DNA of 64,000 bases from Desulfobacteraceae bacterium (GTDB lineage: Bacteria > Desulfobacterota > Desulfobacteria > Desulfobacterales > Desulfosalsimonadaceae). The notes under the pieces were generated by a model. That model was not told where the DNA came from. It saw only the letters and a program-made list of their open reading frames with translations, and made no database searches. The position numbers were made by a program, and so were the translations under genes. Location: positions 85,801 to 149,800 of the forward strand of contig JAABTJ010000002.1 in NCBI GenBank assembly GCA_011389935.1. Direction: 5' to 3'. This document shows, in pieces, positions 17,596-26,272 of the stretch; within the stretch, counting starts at the first letter, position 1; the number at the start of each line of letters is the position of its first letter.

Positions 17596-18468
17596 ATGGC
17601 GGCAAAGTCCAAGCGGAAAAACAAGTATGCCGGCAATTCAGAACCGGCAGAAACGGGGCGCATGATCCGATGGTGGCTTTCCGGTGCCCTCTGGGCTGCA
17701 GCCGGAGTGATGGTTATGGCGGCAATGAGTCTGGTGTGCATTTTCAGCTACGACTGGATAACCCAGTGCTCGTATTTTCGCGCCCGGACCATCGAGGTCA
17801 CCGGCTGCAGCCGTCTTGATCCGGATATGATCAAGGATCTTGCCGGCGCAAGGGAAGGGACGAATATCTTTTCGGTCAACCTGGCTTCGGCCAGGAAGCG
17901 GCTTGTCGCGGATCCATGGATCAAAGAGGCCGGTATTCGTCGGGGTTTTCCGCCAAAAATGAGCATAGCGGTCTGCGAACACGAAGCCCTTGCAATTATG
18001 GATTTTGGACGCCTGTTTCTCATCGACACCGATGGGAATATTTTCAAGGAATACGGCGGAAGCCCGGACGCGGCAGCCCTGCCGGTCATTTCAGGCGTGG
18101 CGTACAAGGATTGGGCAGCCGAGGATGTCCGGGAATCGGAGGTTTTTCGTTCTGTAATGAAAATTCTGACGCTTGGAAACAGCGAAAAGAGCGTGGTGTC
18201 CAATCGCAATATCGAAGCCATTATCGTGGATAAAGAGATTGGTCTGTCCTTGAAGGTCAGGGAGCACGAAACATTGCTGGAGCTGGGATTTGATGCATAC
18301 GAGAAAAAACTTGAAAGATTGGCGGCGATCGCCGTCCATCTCGAGGAAACGGAACTGGGAAAAGCATTTTCCCGGGTTGATCTCAAAAATCCGGATCGCG
18401 TCGTGGCCAGGCCCGTGAGGGAAATGAATGTTGTCGCGGGAAAAGGAGGTTCAAGTGAAGGGACATGA
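17596..18468 (+). CDS. ftsQ: Cell division protein FtsQ
   Basis: Bitopic divisome protein of 290 residues. A basic cytoplasmic tail precedes one membrane segment (about residues 31-52). The POTRA domain follows (FRARTIEVTGCSRLDPDMI, then GTNIFSVNLASARKRL and DPWIKEAGIRRGFP), and then the FtsQ beta domain (FLIDTDGNIF, LPVISG). It recruits FtsL/FtsB. The C-terminus overlaps the ftsA start by 14 bases. Confidence 0.9.
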   Translation: MAAKSKRKNKYAGNSEPAETGRMIRWWLSGALWAAAGVMVMAAMSLVCIFSYDWITQCSYFRARTIEVTGCSRLDPDMIKDLAGAREGTNIFSVNLASARKRLVADPWIKEAGIRRGFPPKMSIAVCEHEALAIMDFGRLFLIDTDGNIFKEYGGSPDAAALPVISGVAYKDWAAEDVRESEVFRSVMKILTLGNSEKSVVSNRNIEAIIVDKEIGLSLKVREHETLLELGFDAYEKKLERLAAIAVHLEETELGKAFSRVDLKNPDRVVARPVREMNVVAGKGGSSEGT

Positions 18469-19681
18469 GGAAATCGTTGTCGGGCTGGACATCGGTACGA
18501 CGAAAATTTGTACGGTTGTCGCCGAAGTTGCCGGCAGCAAGGTCAATATTATCGGCATCGGGAGTCTTCCTTCGGTGGGGCTGCGAAAGGGCGTGGTCGT
18601 CAATATGGATTCCACTGTCGCATCGATAAAAAAGGCTGTGCAGGACGCCGAGCTAATGGCCGGATGTGAAATTTCTTCGGTATATGCCGGGATTGCCGGT
18701 GGACACATTACGGGGTTCAACAGCCACGGCGTTATCGCAATAAAAGGGAACGAGATTACCCAGGCCGACGTGGATCGCGTCGTTGAGGCGGCCCGGGCTG
18801 TGGCCATTCCAATGGATCGGGAAGTGATCCATGTGCTTCCCCAGGAATTCATCATCGACGGAGAGGCGGGTATTCAAAATCCGGTCGGCATGGCCGGTGT
18901 GCGCCTGGAGGCAAAAATCCATATCGTCACCGGCGCGGTGACCTCGGCCCAGAACATCGTCAAGTGCGCAAACCAGGCGGGACTGGATGTGTGCGATATC
19001 ATTCTGGAGCCGATCGCCTCCTGCGAGTCGGTGCTGACTCCAGAGGAAAGGGAGGTCGGTACAGGGCTGATCGATATCGGCGGCGGGACCACCGATCTTG
19101 CCATTTTTTCGGGAAACACCATCCGGCATACCTTTGTTCTGTCCCTGGGCGGAAACAACATGACCAATGATATTTCCGTGGGGCTTCGCATCCCCATGGC
19201 GGAAGCGGAAAAAATTAAAATCAACTACGGCACCTGCCTGGCGGACAACATAAAGAGCAATGAAACCATCGATCTCCCGGAAATCGGCGGCCGGCAGGGG
19301 CGGCAGCTGCCCCGCCAGATTCTTGCCGAAATTCTGGAGCCGAGGGTTGAAGAGATATTTACCCTTGTAAAACGGGAAATCGTGCGGGCCGGCATGAAAG
19401 ATGAAATAGCATCCGGTATTGTTCTTACCGGCGGCGCATCTCTGCTGGACGGCATCACGGAAGTGGCGGAATCCGTATTCGAAGTACCGGTACGGTTGGG
19501 GATGCCTCATTCCATCAGCGGTCTTGTGGATGTCGTCACCAATCCCATGTATTCCACGGGCGTAGGGCTTGTGCTCTACGGGGTGAAAGACGAGGGGCGG
19601 AAAAAATTCAGGATCAGGGATGCCAATATTTTTCATCGGATCATCAACCGCATGAAGCGGTGGTTTAAAGAAGTGATTTGA
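18455..19681 (+). CDS. ftsA: Cell division protein FtsA
   Basis: Actin-like ATPase that anchors FtsZ to the membrane. 408 residues from GTG 18455, chosen because AAGGAGG is seven bases upstream; an ATG at 18428 in the same frame lacks a site. Features are VVGLDIGTTKICTVV (phosphate 1), the 1C subdomain, GLIDIGGGTTDLAIF (phosphate 2), VLTGGASLLDG (adenosine motif) and a C-terminal amphipathic helix (IINRMKRWFKEVI) for membrane targeting. ftsZ follows after 47 nt. Confidence 0.95.
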   Translation: MKGHEEIVVGLDIGTTKICTVVAEVAGSKVNIIGIGSLPSVGLRKGVVVNMDSTVASIKKAVQDAELMAGCEISSVYAGIAGGHITGFNSHGVIAIKGNEITQADVDRVVEAARAVAIPMDREVIHVLPQEFIIDGEAGIQNPVGMAGVRLEAKIHIVTGAVTSAQNIVKCANQAGLDVCDIILEPIASCESVLTPEEREVGTGLIDIGGGTTDLAIFSGNTIRHTFVLSLGGNNMTNDISVGLRIPMAEAEKIKINYGTCLADNIKSNETIDLPEIGGRQGRQLPRQILAEILEPRVEEIFTLVKREIVRAGMKDEIASGIVLTGGASLLDGITEVAESVFEVPVRLGMPHSISGLVDVVTNPMYSTGVGLVLYGVKDEGRKKFRIRDANIFHRIINRMKRWFKEVI

Positions 19682-19728
19682 AAAATACAATCAGAACAAT
19701 ATAAACACCAAGGCATGGAGGGATGGAC

Positions 19729-20961
19729 ATGGATTTTACCTTTGTAGAAGCGGACAGATCAGCAAAGATCAAGGTTATCGGAATTGGCGGCGGCGGCGGC
19801 AATGCCGTCAATAATATGATCAACGCCAACCTGCAGGGGGTGAAGTTTATCGTTGCCAATACGGATGCCCAGGCCCTTGCCAACTCCAGGGCGAACACCA
19901 AGATTCAGCTCGGGGAGACACTCACGGAAGGGCTGGGCGCGGGCGCCGATCCGGTGACGGGAAGGGAGGCCGCGCTCGAATCGGCCGACGTGATCCGGGA
20001 AGCTCTTGCGGACAGTCACATGGTTTTCATCGCTGCGGGGCTGGGCGGGGGTACCGGCACGGGGGCTGCGCCGGTTGTTGCGGAAATATGCAAGGAGCTG
20101 GGCGCATTGACGGTGGCCGTCGTTACCCGGCCGTTCAAGTTTGAAGCCCGTAAAAGAAGCAAACAGGCCGAAGACGGCATTGCCCATCTCAAAAAATTCG
20201 CGGACACCGTTATCACCATTCCCAACGACCGCTTGCGCGGTCTTGCAAAAAAGAATGCCACCCTGATCGATATGTTCAAAATGGCGGATGAAATTCTTCA
20301 TCACTCCGTAAAGGGGATCACGGATTTGATCATGAATCCCGGACTGATCAACCTCGATTTCGCGGACGTCAAGACGATCATGTCCAAGTCGGGAATGGCG
20401 ATCATGGGTATCGGGGTTGCGAGCGGAGACAACCGGGCCATAGAGGCGGCGGAAAAAGCCATATCGCACCCGCTCCTCGAGGACAATTCCATCGGCGGGG
20501 CAAAGGGGGTTCTCATGAACATCTCCTGCAGTTCAGAGCTGACCATGGAAGAGGCGATAGAGGCATCGGAGCGAATATACAACGAAATCGGCGATGATGA
20601 TGTGGAAATTATCTGGGGAACCACCATGGACGACAGCATCGGCGATGAAATGCGTATCACCGTGATTGCCACCGGCATCGGGGAGGTTGAACTGAAAACG
20701 AAAAGCCCCAATGTCGGAAGAAAACCGGTCAGGGAATTTCAGGACGTCACCCGGGGCGTGGTCCGTGATTACACCCCGGAAGACAGGGAATATGAAAGCC
20801 GGCTCGATCAGTCGACCTATTACCGGGTAAAAAAGAAAAACGATGAGAGCAGGAATGCAGGCGAAGAAAACTACGCCATGAAAAAGGCAAGCAGCGGCTA
20901 TGACGAGATCGATATGGACGTTCTCGACGTGCCGACCTTTTTACGGCGCAAGGCCGATTAA
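19729..20961 (+). CDS. ftsZ: Cell division GTPase FtsZ
   Basis: Tubulin-like GTPase that forms the Z ring. Two ATGs lie six bases apart (19723 and 19729); GGAGGG directly abuts the first, so 19729, with a normal 6-nt spacing, is preferred (410 residues). Motifs: KVIGIGGGGGNAVNNM, the tubulin signature GGGTGTGAAPV near residue 107, NDRLRGL, the T7-loop region NLDFADVKT, then a linker of about 60 residues and the C-terminal peptide DVPTFLRRKAD that contacts FtsA. Last gene of the cluster. Confidence 0.97.
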   Translation: MDFTFVEADRSAKIKVIGIGGGGGNAVNNMINANLQGVKFIVANTDAQALANSRANTKIQLGETLTEGLGAGADPVTGREAALESADVIREALADSHMVFIAAGLGGGTGTGAAPVVAEICKELGALTVAVVTRPFKFEARKRSKQAEDGIAHLKKFADTVITIPNDRLRGLAKKNATLIDMFKMADEILHHSVKGITDLIMNPGLINLDFADVKTIMSKSGMAIMGIGVASGDNRAIEAAEKAISHPLLEDNSIGGAKGVLMNISCSSELTMEEAIEASERIYNEIGDDDVEIIWGTTMDDSIGDEMRITVIATGIGEVELKTKSPNVGRKPVREFQDVTRGVVRDYTPEDREYESRLDQSTYYRVKKKNDESRNAGEENYAMKKASSGYDEIDMDVLDVPTFLRRKAD

Positions 20962-21011
20962 CAGATTCGTTCCTGTAAATCGGCGAAGATACATCCTCCG
21001 TGCGTTTTTTA

Positions 21012-21121
21012 AGGGAAAATGGCTGTAAGGCGGGAAGGTTTTGCCGGGGGGCAAGACGATGTAATCTTTTCCAGGTTACCTGTTCGGTTGTTGTTGATTT
21101 TTCCCGCCTTCCCTTTTCCCT
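21012..21121. ncRNA. Candidate structured RNA with long closing stem
   Basis: AGGGAAAA (21012-21019) pairs with TTTTCCCT (21114-21121). Inside this, AAGGCGGGAA (21027-21036) pairs perfectly with TTCCCGCCTT (21101-21110). Within the closed region TTGCC-GGGG-GGCAA (21041-21054) forms a local hairpin, and CAGGTTACCTG (21072-21082) is a palindrome. Eighteen base pairs in two stacked stems over 110 nt suggest a folded RNA or 3' UTR, but strand and transcription are unknown, and it matches no RNA family I recognise. Confidence 0.35.
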
Positions 21122-21167
21122 GCATGGACGGGATCGGTATGTGGACCGCAACCGATCCCGTCCATGC
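21122..21167. repeat. Perfect 17-bp hairpin downstream of ftsZ
   Basis: GCATGGACGGGATCGGT (21122-21138) and its exact complement (21151-21167) enclose a 12-nt loop. It follows the paired region 21012-21121 directly, and the palindrome CCTATATAGG (21168-21177) comes next. No T-run follows on the plus strand, so it is not a standard intrinsic terminator; it could stabilise the 3' end of the dcw transcript. Confidence 0.6.
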
Positions 21168-21489
21168 CCTATATAGGCGCAGTCCCTTGCATCATCCAAT
21201 TCCCGCGCAAGCGAAAGCCCTTTTCCGGCCATCATGTCCTTCCCCACCTGCAGCGCCAGACACCGCAATCCCCCCTTCCGTCCTTTACCGTCTTTGACCC
21301 CTTTTTGCCACGTGTTGGGGAATGAAAATTCCTTGACAAAATTCTTTGCGAATAATAAGGAAAGTAGTTTAATTTGGGTTTTTTTGGGGTTTGATCGGCC
21401 TTGTCGCTGCAAAGGATTGATCGGGGTGGCAAACCCTTTTGCCGGTAGATGTCAGTTACAGTCAGCCCATTGAAAGGAACGAATGGAAA

Positions 21490-22107
21490 ATGCCTGACAA
21501 GAAGAATTTGAAAATTGCCTATGCCGTTGCCGGGATATGCATTGTGGTTGCCGTTATCGCATACGTGGCGGCCTCCGCGCCAAGGGCGGAAGAAGCGCCT
21601 GTGCGTGTCCATTTTGAAGTCACCGGGACGGAAAACGTGCTTTTCGGTCACATGGTCCACCTGGAAGACTATGGAAATTCCTGTGCGGACTGCCACCACG
21701 AATTCGCCGATACCATCGGGAAGATGGAATCCTCCTGCGGGACCTGCCATGAAAGCGGGGTGCTGGGCCAACCGGCGTTCGGCGAAGAGGGGCTTTTCGA
21801 TCATGAAGGGCACGAATACGACTACGGCCTTTCCTGCATGGAATGCCACCACGAGATGGACGATTTCGGCATGGATCCCGGACAGTGCAGCGAGTGTCAC
21901 GGCTCGCCGGGAGAGATGGCGGACATTACCCACGCAAAATGTATCGACTGCCACAATCAGATGGGCGGACCGGTGGAAGAGGACTGCAGTTCCTGCCATG
22001 TGCCGCGGGGCAGAACCGATGCATTCCATGGGCAGTGCATGGAATGTCATGAACGCGAAGGCAAGGGGCCGATCGAAGCGGATTGCGCCGGTTGCCACGG
22101 ATTTTAG
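21490..22107 (+). CDS. Octahaem c-type cytochrome of the Rnf operon
   Basis: Membrane-anchored periplasmic cytochrome of 205 residues. An uncleaved or cleavable N-terminal hydrophobic segment (about residues 9-28) is followed by eight CXXCH haem sites: CADCH, CGTCH, CMECH, CSECH, CIDCH, CSSCH, CMECH and CAGCH. The start at 21490 has AAAGGAA upstream; an in-frame ATG at 21439 lacks one. It is the first gene of the rnfCDGEAB operon, 73 nt before rnfC. In some sulfate reducers and methanogens, Rnf clusters carry such cytochromes, which are proposed to exchange electrons between Rnf and the periplasmic pool. The exact partner here is inference. Confidence 0.88.
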   Translation: MPDKKNLKIAYAVAGICIVVAVIAYVAASAPRAEEAPVRVHFEVTGTENVLFGHMVHLEDYGNSCADCHHEFADTIGKMESSCGTCHESGVLGQPAFGEEGLFDHEGHEYDYGLSCMECHHEMDDFGMDPGQCSECHGSPGEMADITHAKCIDCHNQMGGPVEEDCSSCHVPRGRTDAFHGQCMECHEREGKGPIEADCAGCHGF

Positions 22108-22180
22108 CAGGACGTGGCCCGGGTGTTATCCCCAAGCTCGATTTTGTGGTTAATCAGTTTATTCATGTAAAGGTAGATCA

Positions 22181-23467
22181 ATGATTAATAGGTCAATTTT
22201 CGGAATCGCTCCCCCGAAGCTAACGTATGATGTGATCGATGCGGAACCGCCAAAACCGATTTCTGTCGTTCCGAAAGAAAAAGTGACATTGTTTATCGCG
22301 GAGTCCCTGGAAACGTCTTCGGGCCTGTTGATCCAGACAGGCGCCCACGTGACGGCCGGGGAAAAACTGAAGCTGCTTCCGGATTCCGTCGCCTATGCGA
22401 TCTCCCCGGTGTCCGGCAGCGTTGATTCGGTTTCCCCTTTTACCGGTATTATGGGGAAACAGTTGACCGCGGTGGTGATCAAAACCGAAAACGGGGCGGA
22501 AGCGCCGCAGGCCGACGAAGCATTCGGAGAGGCGGCCAAAACACCCGGGCTTGAAACCGCCCTTGCGTTCCTTGCCGGACTTCCCGGCGCCCCTGATTTT
22601 TCAGCGCTCGCCAGAAAGGACGACCCGGTGAAGACGATTCTGATCATGGGTGCGGACAACGATCTGATGACGATAACCAATCAGTTCGTGGTCAAAACCG
22701 ATTCGGGCGCGATCCGGAGCGGCGTGGATATATTGAGAAAAATGACCGGCAGCCGGAATGTCAATATTGCCATGGCCGTTCCCGCCAACCTGGTGCAGGC
22801 CGCCGGAGCGTCCGGGGTCAGCGTAAAGGGGGTTTCGAATCTTTACCCGCAGGCGCATCCGGAAATGGTCGCCTTTGATTTCATGGGGAAAGACGCCGCC
22901 GGCAGCAAGGACGACATGACCTTTTTCTCCGCCGAAGCCGTTTCAAAAATTGGCCGCGCCTTTACCGAGGGGAAAATTCCTTTCGAAAAAATCATTACCT
23001 TCGTTGGAAAAGACGGCGCCAAAAAGATCGTTTCCGCTCCTGTGGGCACTCATGTAAGGGATATTCTGGAAAAAGTGGGTGCATCGGTAAAGGACGGCGA
23101 CCGGATTGTTTTCGGCGGACCCATGACCGGGGTTTCCGTTTATTCCATCGATCATCCCGTAGAGCCGGATACGGACGCCATTATCGTTCAGGACAAAAAT
23201 CAAATTATCGCCAGCGAGGATTTGGCATGCATCAATTGCGGGCAGTGCGTCCGTGTATGCCCGACCCATGTGCCGGTCAACGAACTGATCCGGTACCTGG
23301 ATGCCGGGGAATATGAACAGGCTGCGGAACGGGCCGAACTGGATGCGTGCATCGAATGCGGATATTGCACATACGTCTGTGAATCGCGGATTCCGATTTT
23401 TCAGCACATCAGACTGGCCAAGCATGCACTTGAACGCATGAAAGCTGCGGAGGAAAATAATGTCTAA
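22181..23467 (+). CDS. rnfC: Rnf complex subunit RnfC
   Basis: Peripheral NADH/FMN- and Fe-S-binding subunit of the Rnf ion-translocating ferredoxin:NAD+ oxidoreductase. 428 residues. After a biotin-lipoyl-like N-terminal barrel, a Rossmann-type region resembling complex I NuoF follows (around residues 140-330). Two [4Fe-4S] motifs end the protein: CINCGQCVRVCPTHVP and CIECGYCTYVCESRIP. It overlaps rnfD by eight bases. The long Ala/Lys-rich C-terminal tail of some RnfC proteins is absent. Confidence 0.92.
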   Translation: MINRSIFGIAPPKLTYDVIDAEPPKPISVVPKEKVTLFIAESLETSSGLLIQTGAHVTAGEKLKLLPDSVAYAISPVSGSVDSVSPFTGIMGKQLTAVVIKTENGAEAPQADEAFGEAAKTPGLETALAFLAGLPGAPDFSALARKDDPVKTILIMGADNDLMTITNQFVVKTDSGAIRSGVDILRKMTGSRNVNIAMAVPANLVQAAGASGVSVKGVSNLYPQAHPEMVAFDFMGKDAAGSKDDMTFFSAEAVSKIGRAFTEGKIPFEKIITFVGKDGAKKIVSAPVGTHVRDILEKVGASVKDGDRIVFGGPMTGVSVYSIDHPVEPDTDAIIVQDKNQIIASEDLACINCGQCVRVCPTHVPVNELIRYLDAGEYEQAAERAELDACIECGYCTYVCESRIPIFQHIRLAKHALERMKAAEENNV

Positions 23468-24428
23468 TCGGATGCAATTAACGGTTTCCCATGCGCCATT
23501 CTGGCATACCGGGAGCAGTGTCTCAGTCAAGTATTATCATATCATGGCAGCGGCGATGATTGCAGTTATTGCCGGTCTGGTGCAGTACGGAATTCCCGCA
23601 CTGGCCGTGATCGCGCTGTCCGTCGGCAGCGCCATGATATGGGAGTCCATTTTCAACTACCTTGCGAAGCGTCCGAATACCATAGATGACGGAAATGCCG
23701 CACTGATCGGACTGATCTTCGCCATGCTGCTCCCCGCGGTAACGCCCTGGTGGGTGGTCATAACCGGTACATTCCTGGCAATCGTTATCGGGAAGCAGAT
23801 ATACGGCGGGCTCGGCGCCAACCCGTTTAACCCGGTGGTCGTGGCCTACGCCATCCTTATCCTGTCGTGGCCCATTTTTCTCGACTACAACGCCGCCCTG
23901 GTCGATTACGTATTTTCATTCGACCCGGTCTATCCCATGGCAGCAGTCAAGTTTCAGGGCGCCGCCGCGGTGGAGAATTTTTCCGTCACCGATCTGCTTT
24001 TGGGACGTCAGGCCGCCGGAATCGGAACGGGCTTCGGTATCGGGCTGATTATCGGGGGGATATATCTCATTGTCAGGGGCTTTATCCGCTGGGAAATTGC
24101 CGTATCTTTTCTGGCCGGCATTTTTGTGACCGCGCTGCTTTTCAACCTGAAAAACCCCGAGGTCTATGCCGGTCCCGGTTTTCACGTTTTCACGGGCATG
24201 TCCCTGATCGGGGCCTTTTTCCTGGCAACAGAAGACTCGTCGTCACCCGTGAATTTTGTTCCAATGCTCATCTACGGCGCGCTCGGCGGCTTTTTGACCG
24301 TCCTGATCCGGAATATCGGCGTCCACGTGGACGGGGTCATTTTTGCACTGCTCATCATAAGCCTGGTAAATCCGATTGTTGATAAAATCCGGCCCAAAGC
24401 CAAAAGAAGGGTTATGAACTATGCGTGA
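23460..24428 (+). CDS. rnfD: Rnf complex subunit RnfD
   Basis: Integral membrane flavoprotein subunit homologous to NqrB. 322 residues with about nine or ten hydrophobic segments. The region GGLGANPFNPVVVAYA and the late GMSLIGAFFLATEDSSSPV block are typical of the family. The covalent FMN threonine expected after the third helix is probably in the SVTDLLLG stretch (about residue 177), although the usual GAT context is not clear. It overlaps both rnfC and rnfG by eight bases. Confidence 0.9.
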   Translation: MSNRMQLTVSHAPFWHTGSSVSVKYYHIMAAAMIAVIAGLVQYGIPALAVIALSVGSAMIWESIFNYLAKRPNTIDDGNAALIGLIFAMLLPAVTPWWVVITGTFLAIVIGKQIYGGLGANPFNPVVVAYAILILSWPIFLDYNAALVDYVFSFDPVYPMAAVKFQGAAAVENFSVTDLLLGRQAAGIGTGFGIGLIIGGIYLIVRGFIRWEIAVSFLAGIFVTALLFNLKNPEVYAGPGFHVFTGMSLIGAFFLATEDSSSPVNFVPMLIYGALGGFLTVLIRNIGVHVDGVIFALLIISLVNPIVDKIRPKAKRRVMNYA

Positions 24429-25020
24429 AATGGTAAAGATGGTGATCACCTTGACGATCCTTGCAGCGTTTTCCGGGGGGTTGCTGGCAGCGGTCAAAAC
24501 GTCCACTTCGGATCGAATCGAACAGGCCGTACTTGAGTATGTGCAGGGCCCTGCGATTCTGTCCATCATGTCGGATGTTTCCAACGATCCGCTTGCAGAC
24601 CGTTTTACCCTGGAAATTGACGGAACGGATGTCGATTTTTTTGTGGGAAAGAAAAACGGCGCACCGGAGCTGGTTGCGTTTGAAACCAAGGCTTCCGGAT
24701 ACGGCGGTGATATCGGCGTGATGGTGGGGGTAAAAATCGATACCGGAGAAATTTATGGCATCGACGTTACCACTCACAGTGAAACACCGGGCGTCGGTGC
24801 AAGGGCGGAAACCGATATACGCTTTAAGACCTCGTTTGTCGGCATCCCGATAATTGATGAAGAAAAAATCCAGATCGGGGACGACGGGGGCGACATCGCC
24901 GCCATCGGCGGAGCGACCGTTACCTCGCGCGCCGTATCCCTTGCGGTTCGCCGCGCCGGCAAAATTTTCGAGCAGCATAAATCCGAAATCAAAAAAGAGG
25001 TCGACACCTTTTCCGGTTAG
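24421..25020 (+). CDS. rnfG: Rnf complex subunit RnfG
   Basis: Flavoprotein subunit with one N-terminal membrane anchor and a periplasmic FMN-binding domain, homologous to NqrC. 199 residues. The covalent flavin site is the GGATVTS motif (about residues 161-167; the family consensus is SGATxT, with FMN phosphoester-linked to the final Thr). The preceding THSETPGVGAR stretch is also typical. The first Ser of the motif is Gly here, a common variant position. Eight-base overlap with rnfD. Confidence 0.9.
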   Translation: MREMVKMVITLTILAAFSGGLLAAVKTSTSDRIEQAVLEYVQGPAILSIMSDVSNDPLADRFTLEIDGTDVDFFVGKKNGAPELVAFETKASGYGGDIGVMVGVKIDTGEIYGIDVTTHSETPGVGARAETDIRFKTSFVGIPIIDEEKIQIGDDGGDIAAIGGATVTSRAVSLAVRRAGKIFEQHKSEIKKEVDTFSG

Positions 25021-25033
25021 GAGTTAACAGATC

Positions 25034-25627
25034 ATGGCAAAAACGATTGCACAGGAATTTAAAAAAGGTTTATGGGATGAAATCCCCCCATTTCGCCTGG
25101 TTTTGGGATTATGTCCGACCCTGGCGGTGACCACGTCCGCTGAAAACGGCATCGGAATGGGCTTGGCCACAACATTCGTGCTTGTATGCTCCAATATGCT
25201 CGTATCGGTTCTCCGAGGCATCATTCCCTCGAAAATCAGGGTCCCGTGCTTCATCATCATCATAGCGACCTTTGTCATCATGGTGGAACTATTGATGCAG
25301 GCCTTTACTTACGGGCTTTTCCTGAACCTCGGCATATTCATCCCCTTGATCGTGGTTAACTGTATCGTCCTTGGCCGGGCCGAAGCATTTGCGTCAAAGA
25401 ATAAGTTTTTGCCTTCTCTTGCAGACGGCCTGGGTATCGGGGTCGGCTATACCCTGTCGCTGGGCGTGCTCGGTTCCATTCGCGAATCTTTGGGCAGCGG
25501 CACGATTTTCGGCAACGCGGTGTTCGGGCCGAATTTTCAGCCCTTCGAGTTCATGGTACAGGCGCCCGGCGCGTTTATGGCATTGGGGCTGTTGTTGTGC
25601 ATCATGAATATCCTTGGCAAAAAATAA
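25034..25627 (+). CDS. rnfE: Rnf complex subunit RnfE
   Basis: Six-helix membrane subunit homologous to NqrD. 197 residues. Family features are LVLGLCPTLAVTTSAENGIGMG near the N-terminus, the IRVPCFIIIIA segment and NCIVLGRAEAFASKN. With RnfA it forms an inverted-topology pair; in related complexes conserved Cys of the two subunits hold an intramembrane Fe-S cluster (here the Cys of GLCP and NCIVLG). Start has AGGAGTTAAC upstream. Confidence 0.92.
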   Translation: MAKTIAQEFKKGLWDEIPPFRLVLGLCPTLAVTTSAENGIGMGLATTFVLVCSNMLVSVLRGIIPSKIRVPCFIIIIATFVIMVELLMQAFTYGLFLNLGIFIPLIVVNCIVLGRAEAFASKNKFLPSLADGLGIGVGYTLSLGVLGSIRESLGSGTIFGNAVFGPNFQPFEFMVQAPGAFMALGLLLCIMNILGKK

Positions 25628-25678
25628 CAGTGCTTCGAATATAAATACAGTATCTGCGCAAAAAGCAGGAGACGATCA

Positions 25679-26254
25679 ATGGGCGATTTTACAGTTCTGA
25701 TCATTAGCAGCATATTCATCAACAACATCATCCTGGCACAGTATCTCGGCGCATGCCCCTTCGTGGGAACGTCCAAGAAAATGGAAACCGCCGTGGGCAT
25801 GGCCGGGGCCGTCGTATTCGTACTGACCATGGCCGGAATGATTACATGGATCATCAACACCTATTTCCTTGTCCAGCTCAACATCGAGTTTTTACGGACC
25901 ATCGCCTTTATCATGGTGATCGCCTCCCTGGTCCAGTTCGTCGAGATGTTTCTTAAAAAGAGCATCCCCGCGCTGTACGCCGGGCTTGGCATTTTTCTCC
26001 CGCTGATTACGACCAACTGTGCGGTCATGGGTGTCTGCCTGCTGAACGTGCAGGACGAGTTGACATTCTTACAGGCGATCATCACCTCCGCGGCATATGC
26101 CGTTGGTTTCGGGGTTGCGCTCGTTCTTTTCGCCGGTGTGCGGGAACGCATCAACCTCGGCCGGGTTCCCAGTCCGCTTCGGGACACCTCGATCGGACTT
26201 GTCACCGCCGGAATGCTGGCGATGGCGTTTATCGGGTTCAGGGGGATGGTGTAA
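25679..26254 (+). CDS. rnfA: Rnf complex subunit RnfA
   Basis: Six-helix membrane subunit homologous to NqrE. 191 residues. Typical blocks are NNIILAQYLGACPFVGTSKK near the N-terminus and LITTNCAVMGVCLLN in the middle, with the conserved Cys expected to ligate the membrane-embedded cluster with RnfE. It starts 51 nt after rnfE with a GGAGA site. A dispersed repeat occupies the 255-nt space before rnfB, so coupling to rnfB may be altered. Confidence 0.93.
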   Translation: MGDFTVLIISSIFINNIILAQYLGACPFVGTSKKMETAVGMAGAVVFVLTMAGMITWIINTYFLVQLNIEFLRTIAFIMVIASLVQFVEMFLKKSIPALYAGLGIFLPLITTNCAVMGVCLLNVQDELTFLQAIITSAAYAVGFGVALVLFAGVRERINLGRVPSPLRDTSIGLVTAGMLAMAFIGFRGMV

Positions 26255-26272
26255 GAAGGCAGAATGTGATTA

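Larger units (their letters stand above)
20962..21489 (+). other. Non-coding interval between ftsZ and the Rnf operon
   Basis: No convincing gene is present in these 528 bases. The first half holds the paired arms and hairpin described separately (21012-21167). Downstream are a TTGACA at 21333-21338 without a clear -10, and a small hairpin GGCAAA-CCCT-TTTGCC (21428-21443) 46 nt before the cytochrome start, which could be a leader element. Confidence 0.5.

Noticed and set aside
16548..17600. A ddl gene between murB and ftsQ, as in many dcw clusters
   Set aside because: Only 65 nt separate murB from ftsQ and no ATP-grasp ligase is encoded there; D-Ala-D-Ala ligase must be elsewhere.
21395..21460. 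Possible c-di-GMP (GEMM-I) riboswitch before the cytochrome gene
   Set aside because: GGCAAACC and CCGGTAG fragments resemble the class, but the GCAAAGC block and the paired stems are not in the right order; only a 6-bp hairpin is convincing.
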